Below, in pieces: positions 35,609 to 43,022 of a stretch of DNA of 64,000 nucleotides. The DNA comes from JBFGFX01 sp965232455 (lineage in GTDB: Bacteria > Pseudomonadota > Gammaproteobacteria > Steroidobacterales > Woeseiaceae). How positions within the stretch are numbered: position 1 is the first letter of the stretch; the number at the start of each line of letters is the position of its first letter. The notes beneath the pieces are model-generated. The model made no database searches. It was given only the letters and a program-made list of their open reading frames with translations, and was not told the DNA's origin. Location: contig OZ246981.1 in the NCBI GenBank assembly GCA_965232455.1, positions 2,294,001-2,358,000 on the forward strand, in the 5' to 3' direction. The translations under genes were made by a program, and so were the position numbers.

Positions 35609-37268
35609 ATTGTACCTCTATGACATTGTTTGCAGGAGAGGAATACCGTTTTAAGTCCAATATGTATTCCCGGTTTGTATCGTTAGCTTCTTCGCAGTTG
35701 AAGCCCAGTGAGTCATATAAGTTTCTCACTTGTGCATTTTTTTGAGTAGCAACATAGCGACTCCGTACACGCTTGTAGCCATCATTTTTTAATTGCGCGA
35801 ATATCGTGTGGGCAAAGGCAAGCTCTATATCACGACCAATCACACGGCAGCTCATTAAAAACGTATCGATCTCCACCACTTCCTGGTCGATTGTCCTTAA
35901 TAGCATCAAGATGGTCTTGCCACTGTCACCAAATCTGTCGCTCACCGAGCCGCTGATTACTGCAACATCAGGAGCATCAATAAAAGCCTTAATTTGTTCA
36001 TCGCTATAGCGTTTAGTTGTTAAATTAAACTGATTGGTCTTATTGGTGAGCTGCGCTACTCGAGCGATGCCGTCATGTGTTTCATTTTCTATTAACAGTT
36101 TTAAATCTAACGATTTAATAAATTCAGATTTGCTCGAAAACTGTTTTTCTATAGTGGCCCGTTGTTTGTCGGTACTGTAATACTCATGGCGTTTCAGATC
36201 TTCTTCTGTCGTCGCCGAAAGACTAAACAATGATAAGATCTTCTGCCGGAAAAAATTCGGGTAACTGAAGACATCTTGTGGCACTTGTATACTGGTTACT
36301 TCCGGGTTTCGAGATCGCATGTTGGCAATTTCGTAATCCGAGTCATCTAAAAACACCAAACTATCCAGGCCTAGATTCAGTTCATCCGCAATCTCCCTGA
36401 TATTGTCGGATTTATCGAGCCAGTTCACCTTAGTACTGCTAAAAAAGTCCATTGTTAGCGGCATGTCGTCGCGCGAAAACGCTGCTACGACATCGGCTTC
36501 ATTATTCTTCGAGCAGATAGCAACCAAAATACCGACCTTGGACAGCTGGCTGATCAATCGTTGCACTTCGTGAAAGCAACTACCTTTGGGAGAATTGGCG
36601 TCATATTTTATCCCGTCCACCCCATCTTCTCCGAGTATGCCGCCCCATAGGGTGTTGTCGCAATCCACCACCAATACTTTGTTATTGCGTCTAAATGGTT
36701 GCCGTACAGTGTTGGCAACCTCATCAGCAAAAGATTGTAGAAAGTCGTATTGATAGGGTGCTGCGAAGCGATAAAGTCCCTTCCAACTGATGCTGTTGTC
36801 GATGCCAAATTTGTTTAGTAACAGATCAAAATCAATAATATGATCGGCAACCGTGGTCAGTGCCTTGTTATAGCGTTGGCAAAAATGTGCCAGATTATCG
36901 CTGGTTGTACCGCTTGCCAAAGCAGTAGCTGAAAGAGTAGTAGCAATCACACTGGGCCTATTGTCACGTTGCAATTCCTGCCTCAGTCTGGTCAGTCGGT
37001 GTTCCAAGAAATCTAACAAAGGCTTAGTGTAAGCCTCATCCCAAAATCGTGTCGCCAAGTCCGAGGTTAAATTGAGAATATCGTTATGTATAAGGACAAG
37101 GTCCGTACTGGCAGATCCTGCTTCAACCCAAACATTGTCGAAGTTCGCAGTAGTTATCGCGGCATCTAACGGTTGTAGTGCTTTAGTGAGATATTCATCG
37201 AAAGGATGTAACGTGATGTTTGCGCATAAGGTTATTGAAATAGGGTGACCTGACATACACATGATCAT
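35598..37268 (-). CDS. FkbH-like HAD-IIIC family protein
   Basis: A 556-residue protein. Residues ~195-340 form a HAD domain: VLVVDCDNTLWGGILGEDG (DxD at 202-204), VAICSKNNEADV, FLDDSDYEIANMRSR. The C-terminal ~160 residues form the GNAT-like FkbH domain ('VAQLTNKTNQFNLTTKRYSD', 'VIGRDIELAFAHTIFAQLKN'). FkbH proteins take 1,3-bisphosphoglycerate, dephosphorylate it and load a glyceryl unit on a carrier protein; relatives occur in O-antigen clusters. The ~190-residue N-terminal region is the usual poorly conserved part. ATG 37268 is chosen because it overlaps the methyltransferase stop as ATGA. Confidence 0.92.
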   Translation of the reverse strand: MIMCMSGHPISITLCANITLHPFDEYLTKALQPLDAAITTANFDNVWVEAGSASTDLVLIHNDILNLTSDLATRFWDEAYTKPLLDFLEHRLTRLRQELQRDNRPSVIATTLSATALASGTTSDNLAHFCQRYNKALTTVADHIIDFDLLLNKFGIDNSISWKGLYRFAAPYQYDFLQSFADEVANTVRQPFRRNNKVLVVDCDNTLWGGILGEDGVDGIKYDANSPKGSCFHEVQRLISQLSKVGILVAICSKNNEADVVAAFSRDDMPLTMDFFSSTKVNWLDKSDNIREIADELNLGLDSLVFLDDSDYEIANMRSRNPEVTSIQVPQDVFSYPNFFRQKILSLFSLSATTEEDLKRHEYYSTDKQRATIEKQFSSKSEFIKSLDLKLLIENETHDGIARVAQLTNKTNQFNLTTKRYSDEQIKAFIDAPDVAVISGSVSDRFGDSGKTILMLLRTIDQEVVEIDTFLMSCRVIGRDIELAFAHTIFAQLKNDGYKRVRSRYVATQKNAQVRNLYDSLGFNCEEANDTNREYILDLKRYSSPANNVIEVQYGR

Positions 37269-38080
37269 TGCTTCCGCTGTGCAACTACCAGTTCGTTTTT
37301 TGAGGTTACAGAGTGCGTATTCATTTGATGAGTGATGGTGATCAGTTCTGTGCACGTCATATTGCGTTGTGCCAACATTTCTTTGATTTCCTCTGGCGTG
37401 AAATTGTATACATGGTCGAATTGCGGCATATCGATTGCCGTTGTCAGCAACATCCTGCCGCCCTGCTTCAATACCGAAATGGTATTGTTGAGAAGTTCGG
37501 TAGGGTCGACAAGATGCTCGAGTATTTCGATCAACAAGATAAAATCAAAGCATTCTGAACCTGGAGAAAAATGCTCTTTTTTTATCATGTCATCATACCG
37601 ACTCATAACATACGGGCTTACGTCCAGATCAAAACCTAGCAGAGAAACTTTGTTGCCCAGGTATTCGGTGATGATTCCCAGTTCGACACCTGGACCGATA
37701 CCAACAGATAGAATTGAGCCCGAATAATGTTGCTGTGCCAACCAGTCAGCAATTGCAAACCGATGTCGTTCAAGCAGGAACGACAGTATTAAAACGATGT
37801 CATATTCAATTCTGGTCAGCGTGAATGTGGTGCAGACGGGCTGAACAGGATAATGACCACTCTCTGAAAAATGGGCCAAATCGTTTAGATATCGTTTTGT
37901 GAATTTTTCCTTGGCCGCCAATACTGCTTCGATACTGAGGTTATTTGCGTCACAATACTCGCCCATATAGGTATCGATGTATTTATACAGCTGCAATTGC
38001 CTATCATCTAATCGCCGCAAGATGCGAGTCGATTGGAATTTACAAGCCGTATCAACAAGGCCTAGTTGTTCCACTAACAT
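37265..38080 (-). CDS. Class I SAM-dependent methyltransferase (island)
   Basis: A 271-residue protein. An N-terminal helical region precedes the Rossmann fold with motif I ILSVGIGPGVELGIITEYLG, 'LLGFDLDVSPYVMSRYDDM', 'CFDFILLIEILEHLVDPTEL' and 'SVLKQGGRMLLTTA'. In the FkbH-ACP context it could O-methylate the glyceryl group (as FkbG does in methoxymalonyl-ACP synthesis) or a sugar. It starts directly after the stop of the truncated aminotransferase frame and overlaps the FkbH-like gene by 4 bases. Confidence 0.88.
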   Translation of the reverse strand: MLVEQLGLVDTACKFQSTRILRRLDDRQLQLYKYIDTYMGEYCDANNLSIEAVLAAKEKFTKRYLNDLAHFSESGHYPVQPVCTTFTLTRIEYDIVLILSFLLERHRFAIADWLAQQHYSGSILSVGIGPGVELGIITEYLGNKVSLLGFDLDVSPYVMSRYDDMIKKEHFSPGSECFDFILLIEILEHLVDPTELLNNTISVLKQGGRMLLTTAIDMPQFDHVYNFTPEEIKEMLAQRNMTCTELITITHQMNTHSVTSKNELVVAQRKQ

Positions 38081-38550
38081 TTAATGCCTCTCCATAGACT
38101 TGAGATTGCCTGCCAACTCCGTGACGGGGAAACTGATGGTGCTTCGGCTGGCTACGCGTGAATTGGCGCATTCAGCTCCAGATGCCTTGTAAGGTGAAGT
38201 ATCAGGGATGGCGTATTGAATCAACTCACCCAGATGAAAGCCCTTTCGAGCATATTGCGAAACAGTAGTAAGTCGGTCGTGTACACGGACGACATAATGA
38301 GAATAGGTAGCGCCCTGTACTATTGGCGGCATGACCCAGTCTTCGTTTAGTGGCAAGCTGTTAGCGTACCACTCAGTATTCTCGCGTCGTTGCGCCACTA
38401 TTTTTGGACACTTAACAAGTTGAACCAAGCCGACAGCGGCTTCGACGTCGAGCATTTTATCCAGATAATCCGGTGGGAAGTGAATTTTATCATCCGAATG
38501 AAATGCCTTGGTGAACCGATTAAGCAGGGGTGTTTTTTCAGAGGTGACCC
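38081..38550 (-). pseudogene. DegT/DnrJ aminotransferase, C-terminal fragment
   Basis: About 155 residues with 'HSDDKIHFPPDYLDKMLDVE', 'PPIVQGATYSHYVVRVHD' and a normal C-terminus. It aligns over its whole length with residues ~250-395 of the aminotransferase at 48562 ('HLDDKIHFPPDFLDRMIDIE', 'PPIVDGATYSHYVVRTER'). The N-terminal PLP-binding part, including the catalytic lysine, is missing, cut off at the IS remnant at about 38550. The open frame continues upstream into IS sequence, so it no longer encodes an active enzyme. Confidence 0.85.
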
Positions 38551-38577
38551 CATTTGTCTGGACAGCTAAACCCGACT

Positions 38578-38775
38578 CTACAAGTGCATCCGGACCTGTC
38601 GTTTGAGCCGCAGGGTCAGCGGCTGCTGAGAGTAGTGGACCTGGTCCGGCGTCTTTCTTTTCAAGCTGGAGTGTGGCCTTCTTCGATTGTACACATCCAA
38701 GCACTTGCCGATACCGGCGCATGCCTCGGAGACCGTGTCGCAGGCATGAAGATAAACCTCTTCGTACTTCACCTT
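38578..38775 (-). pseudogene. IS3-family transposase OrfB C-terminal remnant
   Basis: Encodes VKYEEVYLHACDTVSEACAG, then IGKCLDVYNRRRPHSSLKRK and TPDQVHYSQQP. This is the typical end of IS3-group OrfB integrases (…YNxxRPHSSLxxxTPxxxY, including the end of the DDE catalytic region). Only the last ~65 residues remain. The element end should lie close to 38550, where the aminotransferase homology begins. Confidence 0.88.
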
Positions 38776-38818
38776 GCTTATCGCTGAATTATTCTGTCTA
38801 ATTCACTGCGTTCAATGA

Positions 38819-38862
38819 TTGAACAAATCAATTTATTAACATATGAGAATTTTTACTCATAT
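38819..38862 (+). promoter_or_regulatory. Promoter and palindromic operator of the EPS regulator
   Basis: TTGAAC (38819-38824), 17 bases, then TATGAG (38842-38847) make a plausible sigma-70 promoter. ATATGAG (38841-38847) and CTCATAT (38856-38862) are a perfect inverted repeat with an 8-base spacer, and the left half covers the -10. This is where a MarR-type dimer would bind to repress its own gene and the operon behind it. Confidence 0.6.
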
Positions 38863-38901
38863 ACGTAAGATATATTGGGATTAATAGAGGGACAGCGAAC
38901 C

Positions 38902-39255
38902 ATGCTGGATGACGCAACGCGCTATCAGTTGCTGACGATCCTGCAGGAGAATCCGGAACTCTCGCAGCGGGATCTGGCAAAGCGCATTGGTATCAGCCTC
39001 GGCAAGACCAACTATTGCCTGAAGGCTTTGACGGGGAAAGGCTGGGTGAAAATTCATAATTTCCGGAACAGCAGTAACAAGAGTGCTTACCTCTACAGGC
39101 TTACCCCCGCGGGAATAAACGAAAAGATCCGTGTAACGAAGCGGTTTCTGGCACACAAGGTACGGGAGCATGCTGCGCTTACAGACGAGATTGAACGTCT
39201 GAGGAGAGAGGTAGATTCGCATTCATACGATAAGGGCAACGCGGAGCGTATGTAA
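38902..39255 (+). CDS. MarR-family EPS-associated transcriptional regulator
   Basis: A 117-residue winged-helix protein. 'YQLLTILQENPELSQRDLAK' and 'RIGISLGKTNYCLKALTGKG' form the helix-turn-helix; 'KSAYLYRLTPAGINEK' the wing; a C-terminal coiled-coil-like helix follows. This short form is typically the first gene of EPS operons in exosortase-bearing bacteria. ATG 38902 has GAGGGAC 8 bases upstream and is preferred over TTG 38875. It leads the 22-kb plus-strand operon and probably controls it, binding the palindrome at its promoter. The inducing signal is unknown. Confidence 0.9.
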   Translation: MLDDATRYQLLTILQENPELSQRDLAKRIGISLGKTNYCLKALTGKGWVKIHNFRNSSNKSAYLYRLTPAGINEKIRVTKRFLAHKVREHAALTDEIERLRREVDSHSYDKGNAERM

Positions 39256-39312
39256 GTCGGATCCACCAGACAAATTTCTGCAGCACAATAACCAGATAAC
39301 CGAGTCCAATAC

Positions 39313-40380
39313 ATGAGTCCAATCCATCCTAGTGAAAAAATTCGCGACCGAAAGATCCGGTTTGCACTTGTCGGCTGCGGGCGCATATCGAAAAACCACG
39401 TTGCGGCGATCCGCACTCACGAGCCGCACTGCGAGTTGGTCGATGTTTGTGACGTCGACGACAAAGCGCTTGAATCCGCCATGGCCGATACCGGCGCAAG
39501 CGGGCATCGGAACCTGACAAAACTGCTCGATTCGACTACCGCCGATTGCGTGATTTTGGCAACACCCAGCGGTATGCACTCGGATCAGGCAATACAGATT
39601 GCTCAAACGCATCGTCACGTCATGACCGAGAAACCCATGGCGACCCGGTGGAAGAACGGCCTTGCCATGGTCGAAGCCTGTGACAGGGCTGGCGTGAAGC
39701 TGTTCGTGGTAAAACAGAATCGTCAGAACGCAACGCTACAGCTGCTCAAGAACGCGGTAGACGGTGGGCGTTTCGGAAGAATCTATTCGGTTGCCGTCAA
39801 CGTCTTCTGGACACGCCCACAGGAGTACTACGACAGCGCCGACTGGCGCGGCACCTGGGAGTTCGACGGCGGCGCATTCATGAATCAGGCCAGCCACTAC
39901 ATCGATCTGCTCGATTGGTTGATCGGACCGGTGGACAGCGTGATGGCTTACACTGGAACGCTGGCGAGAAATATCCAGGTCGAAGACACCGGTGTCGCGG
40001 CTCTGCACTGGCGTAATGGCGCAATGGGCACCCTCAACGTCACTATGCTAACTCATCCGAAGAACTACGAGGGCAGCATCACGATTCTCGGTGAGAACGG
40101 AACAGTTCGCATCGGCGGCGTCGCCGTGAACGAAATTCAACATTGGGAGTTTGCCGATAAACTGCCCGAAGACGAAACGATCGGCGATGCAAGTTATTCC
40201 ACAACGAGTGTCTACGGCTTCGGGCATCCGCTTTATTACGACAACGTCATCAAGTCCCTCAGGGGCGAAGAGAAGGCCAAGACGGACGGCCGGGAAGGCC
40301 TGAAATCTCTTGAATTGCTGATTGCGCTGTACCTGTCGGCGCGCGACGGTAAACGCATAGCATTGCCGCTGGAGTACTAG
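39313..40380 (+). CDS. wbpB: WbpB/WlbA-like UDP-GlcNAcA 3-dehydrogenase
   Basis: A 355-residue Gfo/Idh/MocA oxidoreductase. Rossmann motif FALVGCGRISKNHVAAIRTH, 'HVMTEKPMATRWKNGLAMVE' with EKP, and 'DWRGTWEFDGGAFMNQASHY'. WbpB oxidises C3 of UDP-N-acetylglucosaminuronate, handing it to the aminotransferase WbpE. The next two genes are the WbpD acetyltransferase and WbpE aminotransferase, which makes this the B-D-E cassette of UDP-2,3-diacetamido-2,3-dideoxy-uronic acid synthesis. The upstream dehydrogenase step (WbpA) is not obvious in the window. Confidence 0.92.
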   Translation: MSPIHPSEKIRDRKIRFALVGCGRISKNHVAAIRTHEPHCELVDVCDVDDKALESAMADTGASGHRNLTKLLDSTTADCVILATPSGMHSDQAIQIAQTHRHVMTEKPMATRWKNGLAMVEACDRAGVKLFVVKQNRQNATLQLLKNAVDGGRFGRIYSVAVNVFWTRPQEYYDSADWRGTWEFDGGAFMNQASHYIDLLDWLIGPVDSVMAYTGTLARNIQVEDTGVAALHWRNGAMGTLNVTMLTHPKNYEGSITILGENGTVRIGGVAVNEIQHWEFADKLPEDETIGDASYSTTSVYGFGHPLYYDNVIKSLRGEEKAKTDGREGLKSLELLIALYLSARDGKRIALPLEY

Positions 40381-40382
40381 CT

Positions 40383-40964
40383 GTGGACTACACTGTGCAT
40401 TCGACCGCAATCGTCGACGACGGTGCAAAAATCGGCCCCGGGACCAGGATATGGCACTGGGTCCACATTTGCGCCGAGGCTAATATCGGCAGCAACTGTT
40501 CGCTGGGGCAGAACGTGTTCGTCGGCAACCGCGTGAGCATTGGCGATAATTGCAAGATTCAGAACAACGTCTCCGTTTATGACAATGTAACGCTCGAGGA
40601 CGACGTTTTTTGCGGTCCAAGCATGGTTTTCACAAACGTCTATAACCCTCGCTCCGCCATCCCAAGAAAAGACGAATATCGCAACACCGTGGTGCGTAAA
40701 GGCGCCACTCTCGGCGCTAACTGCACACTGGTTTGCGGCGTCACCATCGGCTCCTACGCGTTTGTCGCGGCGGGCGCGGTTGTCAATCGCGATGTAAAAC
40801 CCTACGCGCTCGTCGCCGGAGTCCCCGCGCGGCACATCGGCTGGATGAGCCGTCATGGCGAACAACTCGATCTACCTCTCGAGGGCAACGGTGAGGCGAC
40901 CTGCGCCGCCACGGGGTCTCGTTATCAACTTACCGAAGGACACTGCGAATGTCTCGATCGATGA
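40383..40964 (+). CDS. wbpD: WbpD-like N-acetyltransferase
   Basis: A 193-residue left-handed beta-helix protein built almost entirely of hexapeptide repeats ('AKIGPGTRIWHWVHICAEAN', 'IGSNCSLGQNVFVGNRVSIG'), with 'GATLGANCTLVCGVTIGSYA' and 'PYALVAGVPARHIGWMSRHG' at the end, as in WbpD/WlbB. It acetylates the 3-amino group of UDP-2-acetamido-3-amino-uronate. It starts with GTG two bases after the wbpB stop and ends in an ATGA overlap with wbpE. The C-terminal extension includes Cys residues ('EATCAATGS...GHCECLD') that could bind a metal. Confidence 0.92.
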   Translation: MDYTVHSTAIVDDGAKIGPGTRIWHWVHICAEANIGSNCSLGQNVFVGNRVSIGDNCKIQNNVSVYDNVTLEDDVFCGPSMVFTNVYNPRSAIPRKDEYRNTVVRKGATLGANCTLVCGVTIGSYAFVAAGAVVNRDVKPYALVAGVPARHIGWMSRHGEQLDLPLEGNGEATCAATGSRYQLTEGHCECLDR

Positions 40965-42136
40965 TCCCTTTTGTTGACCTGAAGAAACAGTACCACGCGC
41001 TCGAACCGCAGATTCAGGAACGCATGAATCGCGTGCTTGCGCACGGGCAATTCATCATGGGCCCAGAGGTACAAGAAATGGAAGGCCGACTCGCGGAGTA
41101 TGTCGGTGCTCAACATTGCATCTCGGTTGCGAGCGGCACGGAGGCGCTCCTGATCAGTTTGATGGCGTTGGGAATCGGCCCCGGCGATGAGGTGATCACC
41201 ACGCCATTTACTTTTGTAGCAACGGTGGAAACCATTGTTCTGCTCGGAATAACGCCGGTGTTTGTCGATATCGAACCCGATACCTGCAACATCGACGCCA
41301 GCAAGATCGAGGAAAAGATCACGCCGAAAACAAAGGCGATAATGCCGGTCAGCCTCTATGGGCAATGCGCCGACATGGAAGAGATCAACGCCATAGCCGC
41401 GCGCCATGGAAATATCCCGGTGATCGAAGATGGCGCGCAAAGTTTCGGTGCGGTCTACAAGGGTAAAAGGAGCTGCGGTCTCTCAACGATCGGCTGCACC
41501 AGTTTCTTTCCTAGCAAACCGCTTGGATGCTACGGCGACGGCGGGGCAATTTTCACGAATGACGACGACCTTGCTCAAGCCTCGCGTGAAATTCGTGTGC
41601 ATGGTCAAAGCGCGCGTTACGTACATACTCGCGTGGGCGTTGGCGGACGTATGGACACCCTGCAGTGCGCGGTCGTGCTGGCTAAATTCGATCGCTTCGA
41701 GTGGGAAGTCGAACAGCGGCAGGAAATTGGTGCAAGGTACATGGCGATGCTGGATCAGCACGGCATCGAGAGCGTCGTGACCCGCGACGATCGCAGCAAC
41801 GTGTTCGCCCAGTACACGGTGATGATCGATGACCGTGACGGGTGCCAGGAGAGTCTCAAAGCGTCCGGAATACCGACGGCCGTACATTATCCGGTGCCGC
41901 TGAACGAACAGCCGGTATACAAGGATTTGTGTTGCCCGGACTGTACACCTGAGGCGAGTGCGGTATCCGATCGGGTAATGAGTCTGCCGATGAGCGCGGA
42001 TCTCGACGCTGACGACCAGCGAGAGATTGTCGCCGCCCTGGCCCGTTTTCACGCCGAGTCCTCGCACGAAAGCTCCGCACGAGCACCCACTTCAGAACCC
42101 GCGAATCAAGCAAACACAAAAAAGGTTGGCAAATGA
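40961..42136 (+). CDS. wbpE: WbpE-like aminotransferase
   Basis: A 391-residue PLP aminotransferase. 'FVDLKKQYHALEPQIQERMN', VASGTEALLISLMALGIGPG, VIEDGAQSFGA and SFFPSKPLGCYGDGGA with Lys186, matching WbpE (active-site Lys185). It aminates the 3-keto uronate from WbpB using glutamate. ATG 40961 overlaps the wbpD stop as ATGA and matches the family start; ATG 40949 is less likely. Its stop overlaps the glycosyltransferase start (ATGA). Confidence 0.93.
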   Translation: MIPFVDLKKQYHALEPQIQERMNRVLAHGQFIMGPEVQEMEGRLAEYVGAQHCISVASGTEALLISLMALGIGPGDEVITTPFTFVATVETIVLLGITPVFVDIEPDTCNIDASKIEEKITPKTKAIMPVSLYGQCADMEEINAIAARHGNIPVIEDGAQSFGAVYKGKRSCGLSTIGCTSFFPSKPLGCYGDGGAIFTNDDDLAQASREIRVHGQSARYVHTRVGVGGRMDTLQCAVVLAKFDRFEWEVEQRQEIGARYMAMLDQHGIESVVTRDDRSNVFAQYTVMIDDRDGCQESLKASGIPTAVHYPVPLNEQPVYKDLCCPDCTPEASAVSDRVMSLPMSADLDADDQREIVAALARFHAESSHESSARAPTSEPANQANTKKVGK

Positions 42137-42927
42137 TCGTCATCTTACTTCCCGCCTTCAACGAGGAAGATTCCTTACCCACGCTGCTACCGAAGATAAA
42201 GGAGACGATGAATGAAGACTATCGGGTTATCGTCTGTGACGATGGCAGCAGTGACTCAACGGCGGAGAAGCTGCTGGAGTTCTCGAAGGAAATGCCGCTG
42301 GAGGTGATTCGGCACAAGATCAATCGTGGACTGGGGGAATCGGCTCGTGACCTGTTCGAAAGAGCGGCGGAGATCGTCTCGGACAGCGACATTGTCGTTC
42401 GTCTGGATTGCGACGATACACACGAGCCGGAATTCATACCGCGCCTTGTCGAAGCTGTGCGAAACGGCCCGGACGTCGTTATCGCATCCCGCTTCGCGCC
42501 CGGCGGCGGCCAACTTGGCGTGAGCGCGTATCGCGCGTTCATAAGCCGCTGCGCGAACCTGTTCATGAAGCTGTTTTTCCCAATACCGGGAGTCAAGGAG
42601 TACAGCTGCGGATTCCGCGCCTATCGAGGCGCAACCATCAAAGAAGCGATTACGTTTTTCGGCAACAACTTCATTCAACTCAAGGGGCTCGGCTTCACCT
42701 GCACACTCGAGAAACTGGTCAAGTTGAGGCTGATTGGCGCGGAATTCGGCGAAGTACCGTTCGTACTCCGCTACGATCAAAAACAGAGCGACAGCAAGAT
42801 GGTCAGCAGCATCACGACGCTTGGCTACCTCGTGATGACCTTGCTGTATTACTGGCCGTGGGGAGGCTGGAGGGTCGGCGTGAGAAAAAGACACGGCAAC
42901 TGGAGCGTTTCCAGTGATTCGGCTTGA
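42133..42927 (+). CDS. Glycosyltransferase family 2 (dolichol-phosphate-mannosyltransferase-like)
   Basis: A 264-residue GT-A enzyme. 'VILLPAFNEEDSLPTLLPKI', 'YRVIVCDDGSSDSTAEKLLE', the DxD-like 'VVRLDCDDTHEPEFIPRLVE' and 'VVIASRFAPGGGQ'. No long membrane domain is present, though the C-terminus has a short hydrophobic stretch (TLGYLVMTLLYYWPWGGW). It may charge a polyprenyl phosphate or extend the repeat unit. Coupled to wbpE by ATGA; 95 bases separate it from asnB copy 2. Confidence 0.9.
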   Translation: MIVILLPAFNEEDSLPTLLPKIKETMNEDYRVIVCDDGSSDSTAEKLLEFSKEMPLEVIRHKINRGLGESARDLFERAAEIVSDSDIVVRLDCDDTHEPEFIPRLVEAVRNGPDVVIASRFAPGGGQLGVSAYRAFISRCANLFMKLFFPIPGVKEYSCGFRAYRGATIKEAITFFGNNFIQLKGLGFTCTLEKLVKLRLIGAEFGEVPFVLRYDQKQSDSKMVSSITTLGYLVMTLLYYWPWGGWRVGVRKRHGNWSVSSDSA

Positions 42928-43022
42928 GTGGACAGACGTAACGTCTGATTCCGATGCCGGCGATCCGAACGCGAGCGCGCATCGTTCGACGATGTTGACG
43001 CTCACCGGGTAGTCAGCGGCTT

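Larger units (their letters stand above)
32990..38775. mobile_element. A+T-rich accessory island bounded by IS3-family remnants
   Basis: Both borders carry pieces of an IS3-family transposase on the minus strand: the OrfA start at 32990-33196 and the OrfB end at 38578-38775. Each is truncated on its outer side, with the intact element ends facing inward. Genes in between (33315-38550, all minus) are visibly A+T richer than the locus on both sides and use different codons. They interrupt what would otherwise be a continuous plus-strand block from 28.3 to 61.3 kb. No target duplication was identified by eye. Confidence 0.7.

Noticed and set aside
38819..38862. Sigma-54 promoter for the large plus-strand operon
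   Set aside because: No TGGCAC-N5-TTGC pattern is found upstream of 38902; a sigma-70-like promoter fits better.
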